Part shown: piece after piece, positions 10,819-23,117 of the stretch
How the letters are laid out: the number at the start of each line of letters is the position of its first letter
Numbering within the stretch: position 1 is the first letter of the stretch
NCBI RefSeq assembly: GCF_029873635.1
Contig: NC_080428.1
Location: 67,575,601 to 67,639,600 of the forward strand
Direction: 5' to 3'
Length of the DNA stretch: 64,000 bases
From: Malania oleifera
Taxonomy: Eukaryota; Streptophyta; Magnoliopsida; Santalales; Ximeniaceae
The notes under the pieces: generated by a model
The model's database searches: none
The model's input: only the letters and a program-made list of their open reading frames with translations
Told to the model about the DNA's origin: nothing
Translations under genes and position numbers: made by a program

Positions 10819-13398
10819 CTAGAAAGAAGGGAATTCTATTTTAGAAGGACATTTCCTCTTGGGCAGCACTGGACATTCAATGATGTTTGAACCAGAAGTG
10901 TCAACACAAAGGTAAATTTGAAAGAGCTGATTGTTACGAGAACGATCGACATTGCACTCTATCGCACTAGCATACCCTGTTGCCCTCTTTATTGCTTCTA
11001 TTATCCTTCTTAACCTGTAAAATCTCCCATTCGGTCTAATTCCTGCAATACCCATATGTTAATACTTGATATATATCTTGAGTTTCATGTCCCGACTAGT
11101 ATCCCAAGCACACACACATGAGTAAAACTCATGTAAAATTATCCAAGTTTTTAAATTTCACTATCATGTGTTTAGTCAAAATACATCGAGATTGGGTTCG
11201 CATTATCTTTTTTAGCATTGCTATAGAATAACTTAACACCAAGAGGTGTTGATGAAGATGTAATGGTTGATAAATAAAAGCAAAAATATTTGATACATAT
11301 ATGCATACCAGCTTTTAGAAGGATTCGAAGGAGATCTATTTTGTGTTTGAGGTCAAGAGCTGCTTTGAAGTAAGAATACTGATCAAGGACAGACTCAGAG
11401 CAAGTGCCATGTTTGGTCCACTCATGGGTCCAGAACTTGGTGCCATTGCTTCTTGGACATGCCAGTGTTGGCCAACTCTTTTGCATTCTTGTTGTCAAGT
11501 CTGTGAGCTATGATATACATTGTATAAGTCATAATTGACCAATTGATGTCATCACACAAGTAGATAAAAAAATGTAAAGTCCACAATATAATATTCCATG
11601 TTTTTCATGGCATATTTTTTATTATCTTTTAAATCCTGTTTCAAACACACACACACGCATATATTTGAGATATTATCTACTAAATAGCTACAACAATTTT
11701 CAAAGACATATTTTAATTATATTTACAAGAGTAAAAGTAGGGGTGTTCATGGTTTGGTTACCTGAACTGAACCTTCAGAAACCGAATCGAATTGAAACTT
11801 TCGGTTCAGTGTTTTTGCAAACCAAAACCAATCCAAACCCTTTGGTTAACCAAGTTTTCTAAGCGGTTCGGATCGATATTCAAATAGTTTCTAACAGCCT
11901 TAGGTAAAATATACTTACTTGTCCTGAGGTTTGACAAAAGGACAGGGACCTCTCCTAAGGTTTCAAAAATTTGTAGTATTTTTCTTAAGATTTCAAATTT
12001 TTTGCAAACTTCTCTTAAAATTTGTCAAAATAACATAAATCTCCCCTTATATTTAGTAAGGAGATAAACTTTTTGAGGAGTGCGAATGCTTCAATAATCA
12101 AATATCGTGGGAGATTTATGAAACTTCTAAAATCTTAAGTAAAGTTTAAGAAATTTTTAAAATTTTAAGGGAGACCAGACCCTTTATCTACCAAACCTCA
12201 AGGGAAAGTTCATATTTGTTATCTTATTTCTAACTTCAGCATATAATATTCAAAAGAATCATTTCAGTCCTCTGCGTATACTGTGTAGTGGCTGGGCTGT
12301 TGAGGACGAATTACTGGACCCCTTAGCCCCCTATAGCCTGCTTAATGGGCTCCCCAAATGGGCCCAAATTTGCCCCCATAGAAACAACTTGGGCCGGGCT
12401 TGCCCCAACTGAAAATCTTTGCCTGTTATGCTTATTGTAATCATGGGCTTCCAATGCATTCATCATCTCATTGAGTAGAATAGAAATAACTTTTTTATGA
12501 GCAACAAAAGAAAGTAAATCAAAAGGTCAAAATTTTGTTCACGACTTCATAGGGCGACCACAAAAAGGACTCATATACAAATAAATATCTGCATTCATGA
12601 GAAAAGAAATATTACAGATTCATGTGGGAAGAAGAGATAAAAAGAGATTGACAGTCATATGAACCCGTGATAAATAGCATTGCTCGTAAGTGTGTATATA
12701 TGCATACCGTAGAGGGAGTAAAAGGGCTGTTGCGATTGCAATTTTGGGGATAGGAGCCGTTGTTGAAATTGGGCCAAAGCCCATGAATGCTAAAATTTGC
12801 TTCTGGCTTCCCCGTCTCTGGATAACAGCAACCATGGTTTGTGTCACAGTACGATCCTGGCCACTGCATTTACATACACACATATGCATGTGTTCGATCA
12901 TCATTTTCCAATCAACTATTCAACAATATACATACATATATATCTGTGTGTGTGTGTGCGTGTGTGTATAAAAAATCAGATTGAACAGAACTCCCATGAT
13001 ATCGAGAGTTTGAGGAGGAAAAGATTTATCTCCACAGCTGGAGATAGACGGATGATCTCTCGTTTTGGATATAACACTTTTGTTGTTCAATCTCAAACTC
13101 ATATATATACATGTCCATATATATATATATATATATATACATAGATTGCTAATTTGCTGTACGAGTTATTCGAACCGAGGGGTTCGAATCCCTCTAGAGA
13201 GAGAGAGAGAGAGAGTTTAAAAAGTGAAAATAAGACGATAAAGCAAATGGAATTAATTTAAGGAGATGGGTATGTAGAGACCTGCTGGACGAAGTAGAAG
13301 AAATCAAAATGTTGAGCAGGGCAGAGGAGAGGGAGGGAGAGGCATTGTATGATGATGAAAAGCTTGAGGAAGATGGAATGGTTGATGATGAGATTCAT
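10819..13398 (-). CDS. S-like ribonuclease T2 (secreted), four exons
   Basis: Exons on the minus strand: 13398-13282, 12863-12708, 11507-11309 and 11042-10819. All introns are GT-AG and the joined frame gives 231 residues, the usual size for plant S-like RNases. Residues 1-28 form a signal peptide (hydrophobic run LKLFIIIQCLSLPLL). The mature start QHFDFFYFVQQWPGSYCD is classic for the family. CAS I is FSIHGLWP with catalytic His66. CAS II is FWTHEWTKHGTC with Glu120 and His124. The end reads KIEFPSF, as in RNase LE-type enzymes. It should cleave single-stranded RNA via a 2',3'-cyclic phosphate in the apoplast or vacuole. Exon 3 must begin at CTC ACA GAC (acceptor TAG at 11510-11508), because the nearer CAG would give an immediate stop. 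Relatives are often induced by phosphate starvation, senescence or wounding; nothing here proves that for this gene. All key residues are intact, so it is probably functional. Confidence 0.93.
11735..11880. repeat. GGGGTGTTCATGGTTTGG-type dispersed repeat
   Basis: Begins agGGGTGTTCATGGTTTGGTT and continues with repeated CCGAA/TTCGG and AACC-rich tracts. This sequence style recurs in many plant genomes as non-autonomous transposon debris. It sits in RNase intron 2 next to the MITE. No target duplication was found. Confidence 0.4.
11896..12226. mobile_element. MITE with long degenerate inverted repeats, in RNase intron 2
   Basis: A 331-bp AT-rich segment is flanked by a perfect 8-bp duplication TTTCTAAC (11888-11895 and 12227-12234). 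Its left part (taggtaaaatatacttac, then CCTGAGGTTTG) matches the reverse complement of its right part (taagataacaaatatgaac, then CCTTGAGGTTTG), and the match continues inward for roughly 100 bp with mismatches. It has no coding capacity. An 8-bp duplication suggests hAT-type mobilisation, while long inverted ends are more Mutator-like; the superfamily is left open. Confidence 0.75.
12943..12968. repeat. (TG)n microsatellite in RNase intron 1
   Basis: TG units with one CG interruption. An (AT)n run at about 13117-13138 and a (GA)n run at 13196-13215 lie in the same intron. Confidence 0.9.
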
Positions 13399-13476
13399 CC
13401 TGTATCTCAACTTCTTATTCTCAACTCTCTGCTCTACCTTTATGGCTGTGCGTGTGTGTGTGTTCTTTGGAGTTCA

Positions 13477-13486
13477 GCTTATAAAT
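13477..13486 (-). promoter_or_regulatory. Candidate TATA box of the RNase gene
   Basis: The minus strand reads CATTTATAAGC about 85 bp upstream of the ATG at 13398, placing a likely start of transcription near 13455 and a leader of roughly 55 nt. Position and sequence fit, but there is no other evidence. Confidence 0.5.
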
Positions 13487-13540
13487 GTTTGCGTAAACTG
13501 CTATACGTGTTTAGGGGCAAATGAATGGACTTAATTTAAA

Positions 13541-13541
<1 letters not shown>

Positions 13542-13584
<43 letters not shown>
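13542..13584. repeat. (GA)n microsatellite upstream of the RNase gene
   Basis: About 21 GA units, roughly 145-185 bp upstream of the RNase start codon. On the gene's own strand it is a (CT)n tract, a common feature of plant promoters. Confidence 0.95.
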
Positions 13585-13586
<2 letters not shown>

Positions 13587-13589
13587 GCG

Positions 13590-14442
13590 TGGGTCACGTG
13601 CTTCTTTTTGTTTTTTTGCTTTTCTTTTTTTTATTTTTTGGGTTGAGCCACGTGGTCAGAAAATTGGACAGTGCGCAGTCAATACAGCTGTATATGCATG
13701 AATGACTGATCATTTTCTCTTAAACTAAATTAATGATAATATAATAAAATTTTATTATATTCCATAAATATTATTATTTAACCCATAAACATTCATAATT
13801 GATTTTCGATTTAGAGAAAAATATATAAATATAATGAGAAAAAATTTATTTTTATTTTCTTTACCTTCTCAATCTTCTCAAATAAAATCCTTATTTCCAA
13901 ACACAGCCTTAATAAATGATATAACGATGGTTGGCGCGTCTAACGTACGCAGCTGTGCCAGGCTTCGGTGTCTGTTTGTAATAATTAAAGCAAGCTGCAC
14001 ACCGTATTTGGCATATGAAAACTTGGTGCCACTGTTGGTTATTGGATCTCTTTTTGCATTTTCATTATAATTATATATAAATATAAATAATTATATATAT
14101 AATAAAAATAGCTTTAGTTTATATTTTATAGTTTTCGGGTTCCTTCGTGCAACATGTGGTGAATTAAAAAAATAAAATAAAATAAAACAAAACCAAAATC
14201 CCAAGAACATTAATCTCTAGCCAGCTAGTAAATACTAAATACCATTTTTTTTTTTTTTAGTAATGATAAAATTTTATAATATGCAAGCAAGTTAATTAGA
14301 AGAATTAATTAAGTAACCAAATTAATAAGAAGAATCCTAATAACATAATTAAATTAGGGCCACAATCAATTAATTAATTACATATAAGACAATGAGAAGA
14401 GTTGATGATTAGGTTTGAATAATAATTTTTTCTATCTCTTGT
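13590..14442. other. Intergenic, promoter side of the RNase gene
   Basis: AT-rich with poly(T) and poly(A) runs. It includes CACGTG (G-box core, within GGTCACGTGC) and GCCACGTGG, both at 13590-13655, which could be bZIP/bHLH sites for the RNase promoter about 200-260 bp from its ATG. No gene seen. Confidence 0.45.
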
Positions 14443-14453
14443 ATCGTGTGATG

Positions 14454-17400
14454 AACTCCACCTGTGATGCACCTAATATCCTAATTTTTTTCACATTCAG
14501 TCGGTTTCAAGTCTAGGTAAAGGAGGAGGGTTACGTTAGGTAGCTGACGGCCAACATAAAATTTGTTAGATCACTATAATATGAAACATTACCGAATATT
14601 TACTGGGGCGTCCCCTATGAGCGACGCGTTGCACTTGAACCACCTAAGTGTAGCGAAAAATGAGTGAGGGTGGGCTAGGTTATCGCCCGAAGCGACGTGC
14701 TGTGTCGGCGCCCGGGCACGGTATCAAATATGCGAGGGTTCCTGCATCATTCTGGACGTGAGCTGATAAAGACGTTAGTTCAAAAAATAAAGATTAAATT
14801 AACAACTTGGAATATAAGGACACTTACGGGTAAAAGTATGAAAATTATGGATACAATGATTAGAAGAAAAATTAATATAATTTACCTTCAAAAAACTAAG
14901 TGGGTGGGGGAGAAAGCTAGAGAAATCAATAAATCAAGATTTAAACTCTGGTATTCCGGAAAAGAAAAACATAAGAATGGAGTAGGTATTATTATAGACA
15001 AAAACTTAAAAGATAGCGTTGTAGATGTAACTAGAGTAAGGAACAGAATTATAAAAATCAAGATGGTATTAGGACAAGAGATAATAAATATCCAAAAAAA
15101 AAAAAAGATAATAAATATCATTAGTGTTTATGCTCCTCCAGTTGGCTTAGCATAAAATCTTAAGAGACAATTTTGGGAAGATATGGATAGTATTATACAA
15201 GACATACCAGGGACCGAGAAAATATTTATAGCAAGAGATATGAATGGACACGTTGAAAGAGATAATAAAAATTATGAGAGGATACACAGAGGATATGGAT
15301 ATGGATATAGAGACAAAAATGAATCTGGGGAGATGATCTTAGACTTTGTTATGTCATATGATTTTATTATAATGAATATTTGCTTTAAGAAGAGAGAATA
15401 ACACTTAATAACCTTTAAAAGTGGACAAAATAGAAGTCAAATAGATTTTTTTTTAGCTTGGAAGGTAGATCATTTATCATGCAAGGATTGTAAAGTTATT
15501 GCAAGTGAAAGTCTAACCACACAACATAGAGTCTTAGTATTAAATATATGTATTAAAAAATGGAAGAAAAATTATAAAATAAACCAGTGTAAGAGAACTA
15601 AATGGTGAAAACTAAAAGGAGAAAATATAATAAAATTTAAAGATAAAATTATCAAAGATGGAGATTGGATCATAGAGGATGGGATAGATACAAATACTCT
15701 TTGGAATAGATTAGTTAGCTCTATTAAAAAGATAACAAAAGAGATTTTAGGTCAATCAAGAAGAAGATTCTTGAATAGTAAAGAGAGTTGGTGGTGGGAT
15801 AAAGATGTACAAAAAATCATAAAAATAAAAAGAATTTGGTATAAAACGTGGTAAAAATGTAGAAACAGAGATAACTTTGAAAAATATAAGGAGGCAAGAA
15901 AAGATGCAAAAAAAGGCCGTTAGTGAAGTTAAATATAGATCATTTAATAGTTTATATGACAGATTAGGTACAAAATAAAGGGAAAGAGGTATGTTTAAAC
16001 TTGCTAAAGCTAGAGAAATGAAGATAAAGATTTAGGAAATGTAAAATGCATAAAAAGTGAGTATGATACTGTCTTGGTTAAGGACGAAGATATTAAAGAA
16101 AGATGGTGAAGTTACTTTAGTAAGTTGTTTAATGAAAACCAAATAGAAGGATTAAACTTAGAATTGTCAAATGAGGAAAAGATTAAAAATGTAAGATTTA
16201 TTCGCAAAATTAAAGTTAACGAAGTTAAGTTTGCACTAAAAAAGATGAAAAATGGGAAAGTTATGGGACCAGATAACATCCTAATTAAAGTTTGGAAATG
16301 CTTGGGTGATAACGGAATTATATGGTTAACCAATTTATTTAATACAATTGTAAAAATTAAGAAATTGTCTGATGAATGGAGGAAAAGCACTTTAATACCT
16401 ATATACAAACATAAATGAGATATTCAAAATTGTAATAACTATCGTGGAATTAAACTTATGAGTCATACGATGAAACTATGGTAAAAGGTAGTTGAACAAA
16501 GATTAAGGTTAGAAACGAAGATCTCAGAAAATTAATTTGGTTTTATGCCTGGGAGATCTACCACTGAAGCTATTTATCTTTTAGGAATATTAATGGAAAA
16601 TTTTAGGGAAAAGAAGAGGGACTTGCATATAATATTTATTGACCTTGAGAAAGCATATGATAGAAAACCTAGGGAAGTTCTATAGTGGGTTTTAGAAAAA
16701 AAAAAAGGGTGTATGTTGTAGGTGCACCGATGTCATTGAGGATATGTACGGTGGAAAAATGACTAGTGTGAGGACTATAAATGGAGAAACTAGAGAATTT
16801 CCAATTACCATATGTGTACATTTTTGCTTTAGTGATGGACCAATTGACTAAGAGTATTCAAAAGGAGGTTCCATGGTGTATGTTGTTTGTAAATGATATT
16901 GTATTAATTGACAAAACTAAGGACGGAGTAGAGGTTGAGTTAGAATTATGGAGAGAAGTTTTGGAATCTAAAGGCTATAGGATAAGTAGAAATAAAACAG
17001 AATATATGAAATGTAATTTTAGTAATGATAGGAGGAATATTGGAGACAAAGTTAAACTTGATGAAGAAGAAATAAATAGCACTTGTAGATTTCAATACCT
17101 TGGATCTATTATACAAGTTGAAGGAGAAATTGAAGATGATGTAATGCATAGAGTTAAAGTAGGTTGGGTAAAATGAAGAAGTGCTTCAAATGTGCTATGT
17201 GATCGTAAAATACCCTTAAAATTGAAAGTGAAGTTTTATAAGACCAGCTATGCTATATGGATCGGAATGTTGGGCGACGAAGAAACATAATATCCAAAAA
17301 GTAAAAGTTGCCGAGATGAGAATGCTTAGATAAATGAGTGGTATAACATTGAAAGATAAATTAAGAAATAAACATATTCTTGGTAAGTTAGGTGTGGCTA

Positions 17401-17460
17401 CTATAGAAGATAAGATCAGGGAGGGACAACTCAGATGGTATGGACACTTGCAACGTAGAC
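14454..17460 (+). mobile_element. RTE-type LINE, copy 1, 5' and main part (split)
   Basis: The element starts AACTCCACCTGTGATGCAC, matching the start of copy 2 at 34512. It is preceded by ATCGTGTGATG (14443-14453), which recurs as ATCATGTGATG at 23138-23148, giving an 11-bp target duplication with one change. An AP-endonuclease part (about 14790-15460) reads TTWNIRTLTGKSM, LQKTKWVGEKA and RDMNGHVERDN; compared with copy 2 these have Q-E to Q-K and G-D to R-D changes. An RT part (16125-17176) includes KFALKKMKNGKVMGPDNI and LFVNDIVLID, where copy 2 has FADD. Stops and frameshifts break both parts, so it is dead. The element continues at 20990. Confidence 0.85.
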
Positions 17461-17465
17461 CACAT

Positions 17466-17626
17466 TGTAATGCCCCTGAAAATTAATATACATGGAAGTG
17501 TAAAAATAATAATAATAATAATAATTATTATTATTATTATTATTATTATTATTTTATTTTATTTTATTTTATTTTATTTTTTTATTTTTTACACTTCCAT
17601 GTATATTAATTTTTTGGGGTATTACA
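17466..17626 (+). repeat. Internally deleted 5' LTR that folds on itself
   Basis: Starts TGTAATGCCCC-tGAAAATTAATATACATGG and ends with the near-exact reverse complement ending in GGGGTATTACA, with (AAT)n/(ATT)n in the middle. Almost the whole 161 bp is a foldback. The same two ends are the ends of the 2.5-kb 3' LTR, so about 2.3 kb was lost from the middle. Confidence 0.75.
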
Positions 17627-17629
17627 TTA

Positions 17630-18320
17630 ACTAAGGCAACCTAGGGTGCAACTAAAAGATTTTCTCAACAAGAAATTTGTTCGATCTAGTATATCGTCAT
17701 AGGTTGCACATGTCTTATTCACTAAAAAACATAATGGGATCTCAAGGCTATGCATTAATCATTGGAAGTTGAATCATGTTACATTAAGAATTGGTATCGA
17801 CTTCTAGGGATTGGTGGATTATTTGATTAATCGGTAAAATCCCAAAATTTTTGAAGATTGATTTGCAATCTAATTTTCGCCAATCAAGAATTGGGAATTA
17901 CACATCCCAAAGACATAACTGAGTACACAAAAAGGATGCTATAAGTTCCTGGTGTTGCCAATTGGGGTTACCTATGCACCTTGTATTTTTATGGATATAA
18001 TGAATCAAATTATTCAGCTATACTTGGATCAATTCATTATAATTTTTATGGATGATTTTTAGGATATTCAAAAACTCAATAAGAGCATGAACAATAGATG
18101 TGATTAAGTACACAAATATTATGAGAGCATCAGTTATATGCTAAACAGGAAATGTAGATTTTGGACAACTAATACGATTTTTTTTTTTTTTGGGTCGTGT
18201 CATAAACAAAGGATAGTTATCTATTGATTCTTCTAAGGATAAGTTGGTGTTAAATTTTTGGAAGACTAGAGATGAAAATTTAAGTTGTTGAGTGCTAGTG
18301 CTGAAGCAAGGTATATTAGA
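17630..18320 (+). pseudogene. Ty3/gypsy reverse transcriptase remnant
   Basis: The frame reads VQLKDFLNKKFVRSSISS, then VLFTKKHNG, LCINHWKLNHVT and, after frame breaks, FLVLPIGVTYAP, IFMDIMNQI and LDQFIIIFMDDF. These equal the gypsy RT string (LL..GFI.PS.S, V.FV.KKDG, MP.GL.NAP, FIDD). It starts directly at RT, without gag or protease, and stops before RNase H. Several in-frame stops are present. Confidence 0.8.
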
Positions 18321-18458
18321 ACAGGATGTATAATCTATCAATTTATGTTAGTTGTCAATTATAATGGACTTGTTCAAAAGATTAACTCAAAACTTATTGG
18401 GTTAATGATAGAATTGGCTTGGGGTTGTATTCAACAAATTTCGAGGACGAAATTTTTA

Positions 18459-18472
18459 TAAGGAGGGGAGAA
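18459..18472 (+). promoter_or_regulatory. Polypurine tract of the gypsy element
   Basis: AAGGAGGGGAGAA immediately precedes the 3' LTR start TGTAACG at 18473, the expected site for plus-strand priming. Upstream the sequence 'tcgaggacgaaatttttata' is the usual end of chromovirus polyproteins (FEDE-F). Confidence 0.85.
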
Positions 18473-20984
18473 TGTAACGCCCCAGAAAATTAATATGCAT
18501 GGAAATGTAAAAAAAAATAATTAATTAATTAAAATTTATTTAACATAATAATAATTAATTAATTAATTAATCGGTCACGTCATCAATCCTGATACCACAC
18601 ATATAACCCAACCCACATTGGGTCGGGTATGCCAGGTCATAACATAAATAAATCACCTAGCAGCGAAAGTCATCATATATAAACAAGCCACAGCAAATAC
18701 ACATACCAAAGTATATTTCACCCAAATCCATACACATATCCACAATACATTTCCAAACATAAAAACCCTAAAAAGTCATCCAACCCCATCTAACACATTC
18801 ACCCTGTAAATCAGGGTTCCTGCTCCATTCTATCTGGGAGCTTTATCACCAACTCGATCCCGGTCTCCTGAAAAGTTTAATACTTGGGTGAGACACATCT
18901 CAGTAAAATAGAATAAATTATTAACAGTGTGTGGCAATATGAGTGTAGTTGTAATAATAAATAAAAGCTCTTTCAAACTGTTAATCATCTGAGAAAATAA
19001 TGGTATATACATATAATCACATAGATATTCAACATAGATTTTATAAGCTTTATCCATATTTTCAAATTCATTCATTTCCCATTTCCTTATTCTTTATATT
19101 TTTCTTCCCTTTTTCCCTTTATTTTCCATGTTTCTTTTAAGAGGCCCAAGAGTATCCTCAGCACCTTGTACCATGCCATGTATGTAACTCATGGCCACTT
19201 TCCTATCACTATCCAGCCCATGGGTATCCTCAGTACCTTGTATCATGTCGTGTCTGTAACCCATGGCTGCCTTGAGGATTTTTCTCCACATCATGCTTCC
19301 CCCCATGGTCAAGGTTGTGCGGCCAGAAGGCTGGATCTAACCGCGGTTGGCCGACCTGGTTAGATCAAATAATACCATAAGCATGTCTGTAGTAATGAAT
19401 GGTCTACCTCATACCCTGGTCCGGAACCCAGGGGGCAATATACAACCCTACTCTGGCCCATTCGTACTGCCACGCCACACGCTCCGTGAGTCCGTGTGGT
19501 TGCACTTTTCATCCACTAGCATCGGTACCGTGCTCAATATCATAACCCATCGCTGGGGTTTACATATCCATCCATCAGGGTTTTTCCTTTTCACCATGTC
19601 ACTTTCTCATATTATCATTTTCCACTTCCATATATATACATACATTGCAGTTGTTACATTGTAATATTTACATTTCCAATATTCACATTCATTATTCACA
19701 AATCAGTATTCATATGTCAATTTCCACATTTCATTATTCCCAGCATTTCACATCCTATTTCATCTCATAATAATATATACATACATACGAAAATATATTC
19801 CATTTCACATATTTCGTCAATTCCAGCAGACATATATCAATATTCCATATTTTCTTCATTTCATAAAATCATTCTCATATTTCACATATCTCTATATATA
19901 CACATATGCTAATCATTTCATAAAATCATTCTCATATTTCACATATCTCTATATATACACATATACTAACATATCATGCTTTCTTTGTTTCCATAAAATC
20001 ATTTTAACATCCATTTATCCCCTTTCAATTATTTTTTAGAAAATCACGTTAACATTTCTAGTTGTAACCATTTTCCAAGGATATTAATTATCATAACAAT
20101 TTTCCCAATTTTTCCACATTTCAAGTCACAGACTACAATATTCATTTCACCATTTTTCCAAAATCATGTCACACGATATCTCATTTATCAATCATATCAT
20201 AATAATAATAATAGTAATTCAGGAAATTATAATAATCCATTTCACAACTAAATCAACCAATATTTCACGAAAATCCTGCTATAATTTATTCCCCTTACTT
20301 GTCTTATTGAGATGCCCACACAGTTCAATCCTGAGCCCGTGACATTTGCAGCATAAAAACCTACAATTTCTAAATCTATAATAAATAAATAATAATTAGC
20401 CCCTTAGTAACCCCCTTATCCTAATTTTGGGATTATGCCTATGACGACCCCACGAAAAATTCACTCTGCTAGACTTGTAGAGAATCAACCCTAGATTCTC
20501 GTGATGGTATTTGATTGTCAATTAGGGTTAAGATTTACGAAAAATTGAGGTAAAAGTGAGAATTGAGCTTATCCCAGGAGATATGTCTACGTCGCTCCCA
20601 CGACAAATCTGCTTCGGTAGAAATGTCGTGGCGGAGATAGGAACCCAACGGTATCTTCGGTTTTCCGATCGACCAAATATTGGAGAAGAAATTGAGGAGA
20701 GTGGGAGAGAGGGGACGAGGGAGAGACAAGAGAGTGGTGGTGAGAGTCTGAGAGAAAATCTCTGTGTTTCTTAATCCTAAAGGATTTCAAATCCTTTAGG
20801 TACATATGTGTGTGTGTATATATATATATTATTTAATTAATTTTAATTTTAATTTTAATTTAATTAATTGTTTGTTTATATATTTATTTATTATTATTTT
20901 TTAAAATAATTTTTAATTAATTATTTTATTTTTATTTTTATTTTTTTTACACTTCCATGTATATTAATTTTCTGGGACATTACA
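18473..20984 (+). repeat. 3' LTR (2.5 kb) of the gypsy element
   Basis: TG...CA LTR with roughly 45-bp inverted ends (TGTAACGCCCCAGAAAATTAATATGCATGG against its complement at the right end). It shares several blocks in the same order with the LTR at 28338: a GTGAGACAC(A/T)TCTCAGTAA block (18888), a GGTTGTGCGGCC-GAAGGC block (19311), a TAGAGAATCA-CCCTAGATTCTCGTG block (20480-20505) and CGGTATCTTCGG (20650). Near its right end is a perfect 12-bp inverted repeat (20776-20787 with 20789-20800). Small open frames inside are not considered genes. Confidence 0.85.
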
Positions 20985-20989
20985 CACAT

Positions 20990-21207
20990 AGTGCACCTAT
21001 GAGGAAGAGTGACTTAGTTACTATGGGGGGTAGTAGAAGGGGTAGGGGTAGACCTAAAATAACTTGGAAAGAGATAGTGAGTAAGGATTTAATATCCTTG
21101 AATATATCAAAATAAAAAATTCATAATCGCATAAGTTGACGGAAAATTATTCATATAACCGACCCCACTTAGTGGAACTGAGGCTTGGTTTTGTTGTGTT
21201 GTTGTTG
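20990..21207 (+). mobile_element. RTE-type LINE, copy 1, 3' part
   Basis: Continues the LINE interrupted at 17465. It encodes the C-terminal APMRKSDLVTMGGSRRGRGR stretch as in copy 2, then the non-coding end CATATAACCGACCCCACTTAGTGG and a (GTT)n tail. The tail is cut by an L1 and resumes at 23118. Confidence 0.85.
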
Positions 21208-23117
21208 TTTTTTTTTTTTTTAAAAAAAGGCGGCACCTCCATTTATTTATTGATAAACCCTCACTTTTGGCAGATGAATACCGTGATTACAAGACAATCA
21301 AAGGGAGAAACAAAAGACAAAATTTTAAAGGTCTCCCAAAAAATAACACCAACATCCAACCAATACAGGATTACAAGTCCAAGCAAAACAAAAACAAAAC
21401 AAGGACCTACAAAACAAATCTCACACAACAAAACAAATAAAAGATAAACAACATAAAGCATAAACCAAAACCAACAGAAAATTAGCTAAACATACCTCAT
21501 ATAAGTCGTACACATCTTCTCTAGTTTATACAACCCATTGATAACTCTAGGAAGTTGACTACTATTTGTAAACAAATTATTCCTCCCCATAGCACCTTGA
21601 CAAGTCAAGGCATCTGCCACTTTTTTCCCTTCTCTATACTAATGCTTTATAGAAAAGTCTACTCCCTCCAATAAACCAATCAGCTACTCCCAAAAATCCC
21701 ACAAATACCACAAGTAGCACCTACTGGATCTTACCCAATTTACAACAATAATCAAATCACATTCAATATCAATACTAGTATGACCCAAATGTTTGCAAAT
21801 TTTTATTCCCTCCAACACAGCTCTCAATTCAGCTTCATTATTTGAACAATAACCAAAATAGTTTGAAAAACCAAAAACAAAAGAACATGTATGGTTTCTA
21901 AGGATGCCACCACCACCCGCCGGCCCTGGGTTCCCCAAGCTGCTCCCATCCAAATTTAGTTTCAACTTCCCTTGCCCCGATTTGAGCCATGTCACACATT
22001 GCATTGTTTTAATTCTTTTATTCACAATTTGCACTTCCAGATTCTACAATATCCGAAAATCAGCATCCTTTAACTGAGTCATTCCTGTCATGTTCTTGCT
22101 CAAAACCCCCACCCAATACTTAATAGACAACCACACTTCTGTACCACTCTCCAATTTCCCCTCCATCATAGCCGCACATCTCCTTCTCCACAGCCTCCAA
22201 ACAACTAAACAAGGAATCAAACATATCAATGATCCCAATTGAGAAAATATGGAAACACTATTAAACCACATTTAGACTCTTTCTTTCCAACTTTGTTGTC
22301 CAAGGAAAGGAACATCTACCTCCACCGAAACCTTCCTCCAAACCTCAGTAGCAAGGTCTCCTTTATTTAACACATGTTCCATATCTTCTGGCTGCCTCAT
22401 CTCCCAACAATTACACGCCGAAGCAAGCAAAACCCCCACCCTTCTCACCTTTTCATCAACACTTAAGCACTCAAAAGCGGTCTTCCACATGCAGATAGCA
22501 ATTTTCTTCGGTAACCATTTATTCCAAACCACTTTTCCTAATCAAACTTTGGAGCTCTAACTATGATAACATCTCATGCGGACTTTGTATTAAAGCAACC
22601 ATCTTTTTCTGGGAGCCATAACAGTATGTCCAAAGAGTTTCTAAGATTTCCCACCTTTTCCATCACTTCTTCCGCTTTATTATACCCTAGAATCCTCTAC
22701 AAATTTTTCACATCCCACGCATTATTGATAACCAAATCTTTTAATATGATATGTGAATGTGCACTATCTGGATACTCTGCAAATAAAGGTCCCGAATCTA
22801 GAAACTTATCATACCACAATTTTACATCTCCTTCTCTAACCTTCCACTTATATTTAATTACAGTTCAGGCATACCCTGCAAAACTTTCCTCCAAAAGGAA
22901 GAATCCGATCCATGAGGTCTGCAGAGAGCAGTATGTCCTCCTTTCACATATTTAGCTTTAAAAAATCTAACCCATAAAGAATTTTGAGTTAATAAATGTC
23001 AACCAAACTTCATGAACAAAGACCGTTACACTTTCGAAATGTCCCTTACTCCTATGCCCCCCTCCTCTACTGGAACACACAATTTCTTCCAAGCCCTCCA
23101 TTTCATTTTTTCTCTTT
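21208..23117 (-). mobile_element. 5'-truncated L1-type LINE in the tail of RTE copy 1
   Basis: Minus strand. It enters within the RT C-terminal region (MKWRAWKKLCVPVEEGGIGVRD, near 23100) and continues through a zinc-binding zf-RVT region at 22532-22272 (IAICMWKTAFECLSVDEKV). It ends with an RNase H at 22034-21684: LNLDGSSLGNPGPAGGGGIL, NNEAELRAVLEG and IECDL, giving the D-E-D catalytic set. Its poly(A) tail is the T-run at 21208-21221 followed by an A-run. GTTGTTGTTG repeats lie on both sides, consistent with insertion into the RTE tail. Stops separate the parts, so it is inactive. Confidence 0.85.

Larger units (their letters stand above)
17466..20984 (+). mobile_element. Rearranged Ty3/gypsy (chromovirus-like) element inserted in the RTE LINE
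   Basis: Flanked by the 5-bp duplication CACAT (17461-17465 and 20985-20989); removing it restores the LINE reading 'gac-cacat-agtgcacc'. It has a TG start (TGTAATGCCCC) and a CA end (GGGACATTACA). The 5' LTR is only 161 bp (17466-17626) and the 3' LTR is 2,512 bp (18473-20984). Between them only part of a reverse transcriptase is left, and PBS, gag, protease, RNase H and integrase are missing. The element is a deletion derivative. Confidence 0.85.

Noticed and set aside
12620-13144. Overlapping open frames on both strands next to RNase exon 2
   Set aside because: Shadows of the true exon (12863-12708) and of intron microsatellites.
13160-13198. GAGGGGTTCGAATCCCTC looks like the T-arm of a tRNA
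   Set aside because: Only the T-arm is present. No D-arm, anticodon arm or acceptor stem could be built around it, so at most it is a relic of a tRNA or SINE in RNase intron 1.
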